Shown: piece by piece, positions 33,436 to 42,368 of the stretch
How positions within the stretch are numbered: the first letter of the stretch is position 1
Layout: each line of letters starts with the position of its first letter
Virus record (IMG/VR): IMGVR_UViG_3300034073_003542
Coordinates: 62,001 to 126,000 of that record
Source of the DNA: a virus
DNA length: 64,000 nt
Direction: 5' to 3' (one strand)
The notes under the pieces: model-generated
The model's database searches: none
What the model was told of the DNA's origin: nothing
The model's input: the letters and a program-made list of their open reading frames with translations, nothing else
Translations under genes and position numbers: made by a program

Positions 33436-34331
33436 GTTACATTAAACCTCGTCGATGAAAAGGTAACCTGATTAACGGACGCATCGCCGTTATTGTTTGT
33501 AAACATAGTGACTGCTCCACCGACATTTGTTGCTTCTGTTGGTCCGCCGGTTTTTGTACCAACTAGAACTCCATCTTGATATAGCCGAATATTGCCTAGT
33601 CCATCACTATAAAGAATAAAGTCGTGAGATACATCGTTTCCAAATGTTGCGTCGATAGACATTGTATCAAGAGAAACGCCGTCATGAGACATAATCTCAA
33701 GATTATTTCCAACGCTTCTAAACCCAATTCCTATTTGATCAAGAGCTATTGATGGATCTAGTGAAAGAGATCTACCCCAAGACATACCAGTGATAAAATT
33801 TGGAGATGCGTCAAACTCGTGTCGTGCAATGCGTACAAATAGAAATCTTGGTTTATTCCAATCAATACCAAATAATCCGCCGCGCCTATACATTAATGAA
33901 TTATTATTTAAGCCAGAATTACAATAAAATACAGATCTAGCTGTAGTTGAAGTATTAGTTCTCCATGTTATTCCATGTGTTCCAAAACCGTATGGGCTAA
34001 CACCAGAAGATACTCCGCCTGTTGGAAAATATTCAGTAACTCCCAAACTTGCTATCACTGCTTTATCTGGTGATATAATAGTATTCTCGGAAGTGCCATA
34101 TAATGCGTCATTTAAGTCCGCAAACTCTCCACCACCCCCACCCAACTCAAATATAGTTCCGTCTTCTTTTGCTGCGTAAAGCTTCTCTTGGTCGTAGTCA
34201 ATACAAAGATCTTTAAAATTAAGGTTTGTAGGCGCGCCCGTTTCTTCGTTCTCAACTAGACGTTGCTCTCTATTAAATTTGACGATTCCAAAAAATCTAG
34301 AAATAAGTGATGGGTGGGTAAAAAATTGCAT
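33432..34331 (-). CDS. Concanavalin/LamG-like fibre protein
   Basis: 299 residues. The sequence runs through a jelly-roll-like domain with NKPRFLFVRIARHEFDASPN, GIGFRSVGNNLEIMSHDG, then DFILYSDGLGNIRLYQDGVL, the usual strand pattern of LamG/concanavalin folds. A glycine run (LGGGGGEF) precedes it. It is a likely receptor-binding or appendage protein. A phage promoter box lies 46 bases upstream of the ATG. The assembly protein is encoded immediately downstream. Confidence 0.65.
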   Translation of the reverse strand: MQFFTHPSLISRFFGIVKFNREQRLVENEETGAPTNLNFKDLCIDYDQEKLYAAKEDGTIFELGGGGGEFADLNDALYGTSENTIISPDKAVIASLGVTEYFPTGGVSSGVSPYGFGTHGITWRTNTSTTARSVFYCNSGLNNNSLMYRRGGLFGIDWNKPRFLFVRIARHEFDASPNFITGMSWGRSLSLDPSIALDQIGIGFRSVGNNLEIMSHDGVSLDTMSIDATFGNDVSHDFILYSDGLGNIRLYQDGVLVGTKTGGPTEATNVGGAVTMFTNNNGDASVNQVTFSSTRFNVT

Positions 34332-34376
34332 TTTAACTGATCCTGTATTTTGTCTTTTATTGATATTAGCTCTGTA

Positions 34377-34389
34377 TTATTATACACCA
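34377..34389 (-). promoter_or_regulatory. Phage promoter box TGGTGTATAATAA (fibre gene at 34331)
   Basis: Copy of the recurring box in a 97-base gap, 46 bases upstream of the ATG. Its TATAAT core also makes it the copy closest to a host -10 element, but no TTGACA lies at the proper distance. Confidence 0.6.
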
Positions 34390-34428
34390 AAACCAAGAAA
34401 GCTAATACTAGAAATAAATGACAAATTT

Positions 34429-36027
34429 CTATTGATCTTCTCTTGTATTAATACTAGCATTTACATAAGTGGCAGTACCAGTAACAGCTCTTGCGGCTAA
34501 AGTTAGAGTTTCCCCTGGTTGAATTGTTATTTCGTCTTCAAATTCATATGCTCCTCCTCCGTTTTGAGCTAAAGCATAAGCAAATTGTACTTGACTTTTT
34601 TCACTAAAAGAACAAGTAGTTGCCGCAGTATCCCAGTACACACAACTATCAGGATCAAACCGGCTAAAGTTTGGTGTTCCGTTAAGCGTTGCGTTTTTTA
34701 TTAAGTAAAAGGTGATGGGTGTGGCATCATCGTGAGCAGCACTAATACTTAATGGATAAACAATCGATTGGTTGGCTCGTTCTGGTACTCCACTATGACC
34801 GTGAGTTAAGTCATTTCTAATAGTAAATAGGGGATAGTATGTACTAGCCGCACTACCAACATAATTATTGGTTTCTACAAAAGGACACATTCTTGGGCCG
34901 GTTAGCTTCTTTTTTCCTTCTATAAATCCAGCAAATGAAGCGCATTTAACACTAACGTCGGTAGTAGATCCGGCCGAATAGGCAGCCATAGTAAAAGGAA
35001 AAGATGGTTGTGTGATATTTACCGCTGTCCTTAAATTAACCATACGTAAAGTGTGAACAGTAACCATATCGGGATTATTACCAGCTTGTCCGTGTTCTAC
35101 CTGAAAAACAACATCTCCAAAACCCAAATACTGAATATTAATTTGATAAATATTTCCTTTTAATGGATCTAATATCATGCCGCTTTCGCCAGTGCCGTCC
35201 ATTGGATCGCCGTTCCAGCTTACTTGTGGAATCCATGTATCAGTACTAGCTACGCCCGCGAGTGTTTCTGTGAATGTTCCTGCTGCTGGTACTCCAGCAC
35301 CACTTTGTGCTACGGAAAATGCACCAGTCTTATCCCCCACCGAATCTGCTAAAAACACTACTGTTGATCCACGAGCCAAAGCTTTCCATCCGGCATATGT
35401 TCCTTGACTAATTTCGTATGCTGTTTTTGTTGTACTTCCGTTATTTGTGGCTGTAACTGTATAGGTAGTACCAGCTAAAGTAATTTGATAATTGTTGGTT
35501 GAGGTGCTAGCAGTTGTTATAGTGAGAGTTTGAATTTCTCTAACTCCTCCATTAGAATATAGAATCCCAAAAGAGGTTCCATTATAACCAAAATAGAATC
35601 CAGCTTCACCAGTACCCAAACCAGCAACAAGGATAGAACTAGCTGTTGGATTAGAAAACATTGCAGTAAATTTGCCAACCACGCCCTGACCAGCTCTGTA
35701 TCTTAGTCTTTTTCTAGATTGAATAGTAGCAAAAGAATAAGCATTAGTACCAGTAGAACAAGAAAAAAAATTATCAGTACCAGATATTTGTCCTGAAGTT
35801 ACTCCACTAGGGCTTATAGCGTTTCCTATTGTTGTAATAATAGCGTCAGAATTAACACCATAAACAGCATCAGCCTGAAAAATTGGCTCTAGATTTTCTA
35901 CATGAATAGAGCCAAACGGTAGTCTTGGAGCATGAATAGCTACCTCCAAATGTCCTTCTGGCGTAGATGCCATAGGTATATAATTTCCTGCGTCTGTTTG
36001 TGCTGTTATTGCTCTAATATATGTCAT
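34429..36027 (-). CDS. Large beta-rich virion structural protein
   Basis: 532 residues starting MTYIRAITAQTDAGNYIPMA, with EVAIHAPRLPFGSIHVENL, a long beta-rich centre (GLGTGEAGFYFGYNGTSFGI, ILDPLKGNIYQINIQYLGFG) and a C-terminal VQFAYALAQNGGGAYEFEDE. The centre looks like the fibre or appendage proteins found in many large aquatic phages; no enzyme motif is seen. It is transcribed from the terminator-promoter junction at 36.4-36.5 kb, downstream of the small fibre module gene. Confidence 0.6.
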   Translation of the reverse strand: MTYIRAITAQTDAGNYIPMASTPEGHLEVAIHAPRLPFGSIHVENLEPIFQADAVYGVNSDAIITTIGNAISPSGVTSGQISGTDNFFSCSTGTNAYSFATIQSRKRLRYRAGQGVVGKFTAMFSNPTASSILVAGLGTGEAGFYFGYNGTSFGILYSNGGVREIQTLTITTASTSTNNYQITLAGTTYTVTATNNGSTTKTAYEISQGTYAGWKALARGSTVVFLADSVGDKTGAFSVAQSGAGVPAAGTFTETLAGVASTDTWIPQVSWNGDPMDGTGESGMILDPLKGNIYQINIQYLGFGDVVFQVEHGQAGNNPDMVTVHTLRMVNLRTAVNITQPSFPFTMAAYSAGSTTDVSVKCASFAGFIEGKKKLTGPRMCPFVETNNYVGSAASTYYPLFTIRNDLTHGHSGVPERANQSIVYPLSISAAHDDATPITFYLIKNATLNGTPNFSRFDPDSCVYWDTAATTCSFSEKSQVQFAYALAQNGGGAYEFEDEITIQPGETLTLAARAVTGTATYVNASINTREDQ

Positions 36028-36036
36028 TATTACTCC

Positions 36037-36381
36037 TTAAATAATATACCATGCAGATCCATCACATTGAATAGTGAGCGAATCATATTGAGATGATAAG
36101 GTAATAGTTGTTTCGCCGTCTATTGTTTCGCTGGTACTCCCGTCAATAGTAATAGTATTGCTAGAAGAGTCTATTTTTTTAATATAGTATAATACACCAG
36201 AAGCAGTACTAGTTTGTGGTAGATTTACTGTTATATTATTGCTTGTACAATCACATAAGATGGTGTGATTAGTTGTATCTAATGTAATTGACGCAGAAGT
36301 AGTAGTTTCTATTGGCAGACTAATAGATTGATTTAGAATAGCTTTGTTGGTCGTTATTTGGTCAAAAGTGGATAGTGTCAT
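36037..36381 (-). CDS. Small fibre-type domain protein
   Basis: 114 residues. The block ITVNLPQTSTASGVLYYIKK followed by IDSSSNTITIDGSTSETIDG and SLTIQCDGSAWYII is a common stand-alone phage fibre tip domain. The gene follows a phage promoter box by 26 bases and precedes the large structural gene by 9 bases. Confidence 0.7.
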   Translation of the reverse strand: MTLSTFDQITTNKAILNQSISLPIETTTSASITLDTTNHTILCDCTSNNITVNLPQTSTASGVLYYIKKIDSSSNTITIDGSTSETIDGETTITLSSQYDSLTIQCDGSAWYII

Positions 36382-36406
36382 ATTGAGTTCCTATTTTGTG
36401 ACTAAT

Positions 36407-36419
36407 TTAGGATACACCA
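36407..36419 (-). promoter_or_regulatory. Phage promoter box TGGTGTATCCTAA (gene at 36381)
   Basis: Copy of the recurring box, 26 bases upstream of the ATG and just downstream of a terminator hairpin. The 13 bases are identical to the copy at 55824-55836. Confidence 0.65.
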
Positions 36420-36445
36420 TACAGCTTTGAATGTTAAGCATATCA

Positions 36446-36472
36446 ACAAAAATGCCGCCCTAAAAGAGCGGC
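36446..36472 (-). terminator. Rho-independent terminator after the gene at 36501
   Basis: On the minus strand GCCGCTC pairs with GGGCGGC around a 5-base loop and is followed by ATTTTTG. It ends the sulfotransferase unit just before the promoter box at 36407-36419. Confidence 0.75.
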
Positions 36473-36500
36473 AAATTTTAGCGTCTAAATAAAGATGTTA

Positions 36501-36842
36501 TTATTCTGGTGTTGGTTCAGGAATAGTAACTGTTCCGTCCTCATTAAGAGTAGCTTGACCAATAAGAGCTTGTCCCTCAGTAATGCTATCTGGCTTAACG
36601 CCCGCTAGAAGCTGTCCTAATAGGTAGTGTAAGGTAAATACTTCTGCGGCATCTGTTCCTAGAGCAGCAGCAATTTCATTAGGAGTAGCTCCTTGTCCAT
36701 TCGCCCAAAATATTTTAGCTCCCTGGTTATATGCTTGTGCCATCTGTAGATAGCTTTGACGAGCCATTTGCTTTAGGCGATTAGCTGCTTGTGTAGCTGG
36801 TGGAACTTGTGGGCCTGCGTTTCCTTGTTCAAGAATGCTCAT
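36501..36842 (-). CDS. Unknown small phage protein
   Basis: 113 residues: MSILEQGNAGPQVPPATQAA, then NRLKQMARQSYLQMAQAYNQ, a GATPNEIAAALGTDAAEVFT helix-turn region, and an acidic proline-rich end. The middle contains a pattern similar to small DNA-binding or scaffold helices, but no family is recognised. It starts 2 bases after the sulfotransferase gene and is followed by a terminator. Confidence 0.55.
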   Translation of the reverse strand: MSILEQGNAGPQVPPATQAANRLKQMARQSYLQMAQAYNQGAKIFWANGQGATPNEIAAALGTDAAEVFTLHYLLGQLLAGVKPDSITEGQALIGQATLNEDGTVTIPEPTPE

Positions 36843-36843
36843 A

Positions 36844-37644
36844 TTATTGTCTCCATATTTCTAGGTTACTATATTTTTCTACTAATTGTTTACCCAAAAT
36901 TTTATCAGCGCGAAGAGGTACTGGTAAAACTTGTGGACGAATTGTGTGAAGATCGGGAATTCTGTGAACGCCCGCATCATCTTCTTTTGTATACTGCTCT
37001 ACATTTGAAAAATTATGTTCAAAATAGGGCTTCTCCAAATAATCATACACCATTTTTAGGGTTTGGTGGGGCTTAGAAGTCAAATCATCAAATTCAACGA
37101 ATAAGAGGTCTTTTTGGAATCCTCTACTAATTGCGTCTTTTACTCGATTATAGGCTAACCCTACTGGTTGGGCTGCACCAGCCCAAATATCGCATCTGCC
37201 TTCTACTGTTTGGGCCTTGATATAATTTTCGCCCTCAAAATTCCATTGAGATTGTCCTGTGGTTTTTCTCCATAAGGATTCAAAACTTGCTAGAATTTCG
37301 CCCAAATTCCTAACTGGCACAATAATCTTTGGAGTTTTACCCAAGATAAATTGAGCCATTTCAATAAGGCTTAACCAACCACGACCTTTATCGATTATGA
37401 TTTCTTTATTTGTCTGATGATAGTTATTAATTATACTCTGCAAAACTACCCTTAATTGATCGTAGTTAATTCCTTCGGCTTGATGTTCTATTAAATGATC
37501 CCATTGATTACGAACACCAAATAAAACATCATGTAATCCAGAAGTAGCTTTACTAACAAAGCAATTTGGATTTTGAGCTAAAATGTTACAAAGTAAGGTA
37601 CTTCCTGCGCGTGGAAGCCCGCTAATAAAAATAAAGTCCTTCAT
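36844..37644 (-). CDS. Sulfotransferase (PAPS-dependent)
   Basis: 266 residues. GLPRAGSTLL (residues 9-18) is the 5'-phosphosulfate-binding loop and IIVPVRNLGEILASFESLWR gives the 3'-phosphate-binding strand-helix, as in cytosolic and Golgi-type sulfotransferases. It would transfer sulfate from PAPS to a hydroxyl or amine; the acceptor is unknown. A near-perfect sigma-70 promoter and an AGGAG ribosome-binding site precede it. Sulfotransferases occur in other environmental phages, for instance in some cyanophages. Fibre genes lie on both sides. Confidence 0.8.
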   Translation of the reverse strand: MKDFIFISGLPRAGSTLLCNILAQNPNCFVSKATSGLHDVLFGVRNQWDHLIEHQAEGINYDQLRVVLQSIINNYHQTNKEIIIDKGRGWLSLIEMAQFILGKTPKIIVPVRNLGEILASFESLWRKTTGQSQWNFEGENYIKAQTVEGRCDIWAGAAQPVGLAYNRVKDAISRGFQKDLLFVEFDDLTSKPHQTLKMVYDYLEKPYFEHNFSNVEQYTKEDDAGVHRIPDLHTIRPQVLPVPLRADKILGKQLVEKYSNLEIWRQ

Positions 37645-37678
37645 TGGATTCTCCTGTGTGTCTAGAAATATCTAGGTT

Positions 37679-37707
37679 ATTATAGATTAGGAGACATGAT
37701 TTGTCAA
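37679..37707 (-). promoter_or_regulatory. Sigma-70 promoter for the sulfotransferase gene
   Basis: Perfect TTGACA (37702-37707) and TATAAT (37679-37684) with a 17-base spacer, 35 bases upstream of the ATG. Expected to be read by host RNA polymerase early in infection. Confidence 0.8.
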
Positions 37708-37728
37708 GTGTTGAAGACTCATATTTGA

Positions 37729-39294
37729 CTAAGGAGTTCCCCAACTTACTTGAGCAATATCTACAACCGCCACCCATCTTATATTTTTCGCCGCAACGCC
37801 CGTTACTCTTATTTCTAAAGCTTCGTTTGTGTCATCAGCTACTACAGAGGCGGTAGCTGTGGAGAGCGAAGCGTCCGTGTCTGTTGTGGAAGTAACCGAA
37901 CCAATAAGAGCGGTTCCATTTGCCGCATTATGTCTTATACCACCCTCAAACTTCCACCAAGCTCCTTCATTATCGGTATCGTTATAAGCAGAAAGTTTAA
38001 CGGTGAATTGCCAAGTTGTTTCGGCTGGAATTGTTAAACGAGCAGAACTTCCGTTAAGAAATAAAACCTGGTTTGCTGTAGCATCAGTAGTAGCGCGACG
38101 AGCTACAAGGATAAGATGTTGGGCGTCACCAGCAGTAGCGAATTGTCCTGCCGCATGAGCAAGAGAGCCATAGAGAGAGGCTTTTGCGTAAGATCCACCA
38201 GGAACAGAACTATAAGTAGCAGAAGCTGTGTTTGAGCGACCTCCTCCTACAGAGCTATAATTAGCAGAAGCTTGGTTTAATAAACCTCCAACCGCAGAAC
38301 TATAAGAGCCAGAAGCTGTGTTTTGTCTACCTCCTCCTACTACCGAACACGAAAAGCCAGAAGATGTGTTTGATTTACCTCCTCCAACAGAATTATGATA
38401 GCCACTTGCTTCATTTGATTCGCCTCCCACTATAGAACTATAATAACCAGAAGCTGTGTTTTGGCGACCTCCTCCTACAGAGCTATAATTTTGTGTTGCT
38501 GAGTTGAAAAAACCTCCCCCTACATAACTCCAATAGGCAGAAGCTGTGTTTGAGCGACCTCCACCAACAAAACCACAATAAGAAGAAGCTGTGTTTAAGT
38601 AACCTCCTCCTACAGAACTCGCATAGGCAGAAGCTTGGTTTTGGTAGCCTCCTCCTACAGAACTCATATCGGCAGAAGTTATATTGTATTTACCTCCTCC
38701 TACAAAACTATGAGAACCAGAAGCTGTGTTGCCGTTACCTCCTCCAACAGAACTATAGGTGGCAGAAGCTGTATTTGATAGACCTCCTCCAACAGTAGAG
38801 CTTTGTCCAGTTGCTTGGTTTGATTGACCTCCTCCAACAGTAGAGTTTTGTCCACTTGCTTCGTTTGATTGACCTCCCCCCACGGTTGATCCGTAGTTGC
38901 TTGCTTGATTGGAATAGCCGCCCCCAATGGTTGTGTATTCGCTGCTTGCTTGGTTGGAATTGCCGCCCCCAACGGTTGTGTAGAGGCCGCTTGCTGAATT
39001 GTACGAGCCGCCTCCAACGGTTGCGTAGGAGCCGCTTGCTGTGTTGAAAAAGCCGCCTCCAACGGCTGCGTAGTGGCTGCTTGCTTGATTGTTGCGACCG
39101 CCCCCAACGGCTGTGTAGTAGCCGCTTGCTGAATTGGAATGGCCGCCTCCAATAACTGAATAATTTCCAGACGCAACCTGTGAGCTAACACTACGATATT
39201 GCTGTAAATCAATAGCATTTACTCCTCTTGCATCTCCTTCTATATCTAACTGAAAAACTTCTGTTGATAAATTAGTTGTTGTTACTTTTTTCAT
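37729..39294 (-). CDS. Tail fibre of YadA-head-like repeats, shorter paralogue
   Basis: 521 residues. After a short N-terminal module (VTTTNLSTEVFQLDIEGDAR) come about 21 fifteen-residue repeats of the type VGGG-x-x-N-x-ASG-x-Y-S-x, which match the left-handed beta-roll of the YadA/trimeric-autotransporter head. The C-terminal domain begins AHAAGQFATAGDAQHLILVA and ends VAVVDIAQVSWGTP, shared with the neighbouring paralogue. It is probably a trimeric fibre. The DNA repeats give strongly biased codon patterns. Confidence 0.8.
   Translation of the reverse strand: MKKVTTTNLSTEVFQLDIEGDARGVNAIDLQQYRSVSSQVASGNYSVIGGGHSNSASGYYTAVGGGRNNQASSHYAAVGGGFFNTASGSYATVGGGSYNSASGLYTTVGGGNSNQASSEYTTIGGGYSNQASNYGSTVGGGQSNEASGQNSTVGGGQSNQATGQSSTVGGGLSNTASATYSSVGGGNGNTASGSHSFVGGGKYNITSADMSSVGGGYQNQASAYASSVGGGYLNTASSYCGFVGGGRSNTASAYWSYVGGGFFNSATQNYSSVGGGRQNTASGYYSSIVGGESNEASGYHNSVGGGKSNTSSGFSCSVVGGGRQNTASGSYSSAVGGLLNQASANYSSVGGGRSNTASATYSSVPGGSYAKASLYGSLAHAAGQFATAGDAQHLILVARRATTDATANQVLFLNGSSARLTIPAETTWQFTVKLSAYNDTDNEGAWWKFEGGIRHNAANGTALIGSVTSTTDTDASLSTATASVVADDTNEALEIRVTGVAAKNIRWVAVVDIAQVSWGTP
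38170..39174 (-). repeat. 45-base repeat array in shorter YadA-like fibre
   Basis: Tandem repeats of 45 bases encoding VGGG and N-x-ASG blocks; conserved core on the plus strand includes cctcctaca and agctgtgtt. Confidence 0.7.
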
Positions 39295-39306
39295 TCTAAC
39301 CTCTTA

Positions 39307-41742
39307 TTACGGAGTTCCATAACTTGTTTGTACTATATCTACTACGGCCACCCAACGTATATTTGTTACAGCGATGCCTGTCACCTGGATCTCAAGAGAC
39401 TTACTTGTGTCATTTGCAACTATAGATGCGGTTGTTGTACTAAGAGCAGCGTCTTTTTCTTCTAAGACTTGGGTTACTGTTCCAACTATAGCTGTTGTAT
39501 CAGATCCATCTCTTTTTATGGCTCCAACAAATTCCCATGCTGCTGCCGCATCATTTGTGTCGTCATAAGCACTTAAATTAACTGTAAATTTCCATACAGT
39601 TTTAGCGACCGGTAGAATTAATTCGTCGTCTGTTCCATCTAAGAATAGAACTTGGTTAGCTGTGTCGTCCGTGGTTTCTCTGCGAGCTATAAGGATTAAA
39701 TGTTGGGCGTCTCCTCCAGCAGCGAATTGTCCTGCTGCATGAGCAAGAGCGCCCCAGTGAGCGGCTTTTGCTTGGTATCCACCCGGAATGGTTGCGTAGC
39801 TATTGCTTGCTGAATTGGCAGAGCCTCCTCCAATAATTGATTTATCTCCGCTTGCTGTGTTATTTACTCCACCAACAATACATGACAAATATCCACTAGA
39901 CGTATTTTGTGTACCTCCAACAGTAGCTGTCCATCCTCCGATTGCTATGTTATTACTGCCACCACCTATAAAACTATATTGATTACTTACTGTATTGAAG
40001 CCGCCACCAGCAATGGTTGCGCATTGGTCTGTTGCTGAATTGGAACGACCGCCTCCTACTGTTGCGTAGTTGGCCGAGCTTGTGTTACTGCGACCCCCAT
40101 TGATAACGCTAGAAGTTCCACTAGCAGCATTTAGTCCTCCGCCTCCAATAAAACTATCGTTTCCTGAAGCTGAATTTTGATACCCACCAACTACAGAACT
40201 ACATGTTGCTGTCGCTTCGTTGCTATATCCCCCAAGAACAGCACTATTGCCTCCAGAACTTGTGTTATAACGACCACCCGCTACTGTTGCGTAATCATAA
40301 GTTGCTGAGTTGGATCGACCCCCACCTACTATTGCATAGTTGGCAGAGCTTGTGTTGGAAAGGCCGCCTCCTACTGTTGCGTATTGGTAAGAGGCTGAGT
40401 TGGAGCGACCTCCTCCTACTGTTGCGTAGTAGCCAGAGCTTGTGTTGGAATAACCGCCTCCTACTGTTGCGTATTGGGCAGAGCTTTGGTTGGAATAACC
40501 GCCTCCTACTGTTGAGGCGTAGCCAGAGCTTTGGTTGTAACGACCGCCTCCTACTGTTGCGTAATTGTTAGAGGCCGAGTTGGATTGACCGCCTCCTACT
40601 GTTGCGCATTGGGCAGAGCTTTGGTTGGAATAGCCGCCTCCTACTGTTGCGTAATTGTTAGAAGCTGAGTTGTAGCGACCGCCTCCTACTGTTGCGCATT
40701 GGGCAGAGCTTTGGTTGGAATGACCGCCTCCTACTGTTGTTGATAGGGCAGAGCTTGTGTTTTCGCGACCTCCTCCTACTGTTGCGTAATAGGCAGAGCT
40801 TTGGTTGAAAAGACCGCCTCCTACTGTTGCGTAATTGGCAGAGCTTGTGTTGGAATAACCGCCTCCTACTGTTGCGTAATAGGCAGAGCTTTGGTTGAAA
40901 CTACCGCCTCCTACTGTTGCGTAATTGGCAGAGCTTGTGTTGGAAAGGCCGCCTCCTACTGTTGCGTAGTTATATGTTGCTGAATTAGATTGACCTCCTC
41001 CAACAGAACTATAATTACCAGAAGCTGTGTTGTACCAACCACCACCAACTGTTGATGCATAATAACCAGAAGCAGTATTACCTTGTCCGCCGCTTACTGT
41101 AGAAGAAAAAGCACTTGATGTATTAGAAGAACCTCCCCCAACTACTGATGAATTATTTGTTGCTTGATTAAAACCCCCACCACCAACAAAAGAATAATCA
41201 CCAGTACTTTGATTCGTTGTTCCGCCTACAACAATAGAGTGTTGTGAGCTTGCTGTATTACTAAAACCCCCCACTATTACCGATCCATATCCTGATGCTA
41301 CTTGGTTCGCAGCGAATCTAGTTTTTTGTAAATCAACTGCGTCTTCTCCTCTAGCATCACCGTCAGCGGTTCTTTGTATGGCACCTGTTCCGTTTTGGGC
41401 AAGAATCAGCGATCCGTTAGTATTGGTGCTTGTTACAGTATTACCATCAAAAGTAAGATTATCAACATCGATATCACCAGTAACAGTAAGGGTTGTTCCG
41501 TCAAAAGTTAGATTAGCTTCGGCGTTTAAGCCATCTATATCTCCAGTATTAGTAATAATACGATTATCGCCGGGATTTAAAACAACAGCCGCGCCATCAG
41601 AAGCTAAATTTACCAAATCACCAACTGTTATCTTTTTGGTTTCCTGATCACCAGTGGGATCATCCATGATCAAAATAACATCATCTAGAGATAGATCTCC
41701 GCTACCTGTTGGAAATTCATTAAATCTTAAAATTCTAGGCAT
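39307..41742 (-). CDS. Tail fibre of YadA-head-like repeats, longer paralogue
   Basis: 811 residues. The N terminus MPRILRFNEFPTGSGDLSLD leads into a neck and then about 34 fifteen-residue repeats (YATVGGG-x-x-N-x-SSA-x). Several groups of repeats are nearly identical at DNA level (for example 40340-40960), suggesting recent expansion or conversion. The C terminus matches the downstream paralogue (AHAAGQFAAGGDAQHLILIA through VAVVDIVQTSYGTP). It lies 12 bases upstream of that paralogue. Confidence 0.82.
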   Translation of the reverse strand: MPRILRFNEFPTGSGDLSLDDVILIMDDPTGDQETKKITVGDLVNLASDGAAVVLNPGDNRIITNTGDIDGLNAEANLTFDGTTLTVTGDIDVDNLTFDGNTVTSTNTNGSLILAQNGTGAIQRTADGDARGEDAVDLQKTRFAANQVASGYGSVIVGGFSNTASSQHSIVVGGTTNQSTGDYSFVGGGGFNQATNNSSVVGGGSSNTSSAFSSTVSGGQGNTASGYYASTVGGGWYNTASGNYSSVGGGQSNSATYNYATVGGGLSNTSSANYATVGGGSFNQSSAYYATVGGGYSNTSSANYATVGGGLFNQSSAYYATVGGGRENTSSALSTTVGGGHSNQSSAQCATVGGGRYNSASNNYATVGGGYSNQSSAQCATVGGGQSNSASNNYATVGGGRYNQSSGYASTVGGGYSNQSSAQYATVGGGYSNTSSGYYATVGGGRSNSASYQYATVGGGLSNTSSANYAIVGGGRSNSATYDYATVAGGRYNTSSGGNSAVLGGYSNEATATCSSVVGGYQNSASGNDSFIGGGGLNAASGTSSVINGGRSNTSSANYATVGGGRSNSATDQCATIAGGGFNTVSNQYSFIGGGSNNIAIGGWTATVGGTQNTSSGYLSCIVGGVNNTASGDKSIIGGGSANSASNSYATIPGGYQAKAAHWGALAHAAGQFAAGGDAQHLILIARRETTDDTANQVLFLDGTDDELILPVAKTVWKFTVNLSAYDDTNDAAAAWEFVGAIKRDGSDTTAIVGTVTQVLEEKDAALSTTTASIVANDTSKSLEIQVTGIAVTNIRWVAVVDIVQTSYGTP
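39777..41292 (-). repeat. 45-base repeat array in longer YadA-like fibre
   Basis: About 34 tandem 45-base coding repeats; the most homogeneous block (40300-40990) repeats cctcctactgttgcgta with an alternating gcagagctttggttg or gcagagcttgtgttg segment. Confidence 0.8.
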
Positions 41743-41761
41743 TAGTTTTCTCCATTATTTT

Positions 41762-41950
41762 TTAGCCCCCGACTATAATTTGTTCTTCAAATCTATCTTG
41801 ATATTTTGATTCTATTTCTGCAATCGTATCGCATTCTGAAGGAGCCTTCTTTATCAAGAGATATGCACCACCATCAGGACGAGCATTAACATATGCGCGC
41901 TTTTCATTAATAGGATTACCGCTTGCAATTGCTATGATGTCAGTTGCCAT
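41762..41950 (-). CDS. Small unknown protein between fibre and membrane genes
   Basis: 62 residues: MATDIIAIASGNPINEKRAY, then GGAYLLIKKAPSECDTIAEI and a charged end. No domain recognised. Its stop lies 20 bases before the fibre gene and its start touches the stop of the upstream coiled-coil gene, so it is co-expressed with fibre genes. Confidence 0.55.
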   Translation of the reverse strand: MATDIIAIASGNPINEKRAYVNARPDGGAYLLIKKAPSECDTIAEIESKYQDRFEEQIIVGG

Positions 41951-42318
41951 TATTTATCTCCTTTGTTGTGTCTGTCTCGATATTCTTCTTCTGTTTCATC
42001 CATACGCTCTTCTAAGCTTTCTAGTGTTTTGCTAAGAGTAGCTATATTGATTTTTAATTCTGTCATCACCTCTATTACTTTTTGTAGAGTAATACTAAGC
42101 GCCCCATAAGCTTCTTTATTACTAGCTAACCTTTCCATAATAAATTCACGATCTTTACTATAAGGCGATTCTGTAAGTATCATTTTTGTTATTTCTTCTT
42201 TATTAACTAGTTTGCGTCCCACGCCCACCCAAAATCCAGCCAGCGTTATAATAATAGTAATTGACGCAGTAGAAACAGTCTGCCAAAAATGAATAATAGC
42301 TTCATGATCATCTGGCAT
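41950..42318 (-). CDS. Membrane-anchored coiled-coil protein
   Basis: 122 residues. One transmembrane helix (TASITIIITLAGFWVGVG, about residues 17-34) is followed by a long heptad-patterned helix (MERLASNKEAYGALSITLQK, MTELKINIATLSKTLESLEE) and a charged tail. The topology could fit an inner-membrane spanin or a DNA-ejection or holin-type protein. A phage promoter box lies 32 bases upstream, and a GGAGAAATAAA ribosome-binding site precedes the ATG. Confidence 0.55.
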   Translation of the reverse strand: MPDDHEAIIHFWQTVSTASITIIITLAGFWVGVGRKLVNKEEITKMILTESPYSKDREFIMERLASNKEAYGALSITLQKVIEVMTELKINIATLSKTLESLEERMDETEEEYRDRHNKGDK

Positions 42319-42349
42319 TTTATTTCTCCTTTAATTATATTCTCTATTT

Positions 42350-42362
42350 GATAGATACACCA
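42350..42362 (-). promoter_or_regulatory. Phage promoter box TGGTGTATCTATC (gene at 42318)
   Basis: Copy of the recurring box, 32 bases upstream of the ATG and immediately downstream of a terminator. Confidence 0.6.
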
Positions 42363-42368
42363 GCCGAT

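Noticed and set aside
36183-36199. Additional TGGTGTATTATA box inside the gene at 36037
   Set aside because: It is within a coding sequence with no gene start at suitable distance downstream; treated as chance or coding constraint.
37729-41742. Possible CRISPR or VNTR array from the tandem 45-base repeats
   Set aside because: The repeats are in frame, have no unique spacers and encode a regular protein motif, so they are coding repeats of fibre genes.
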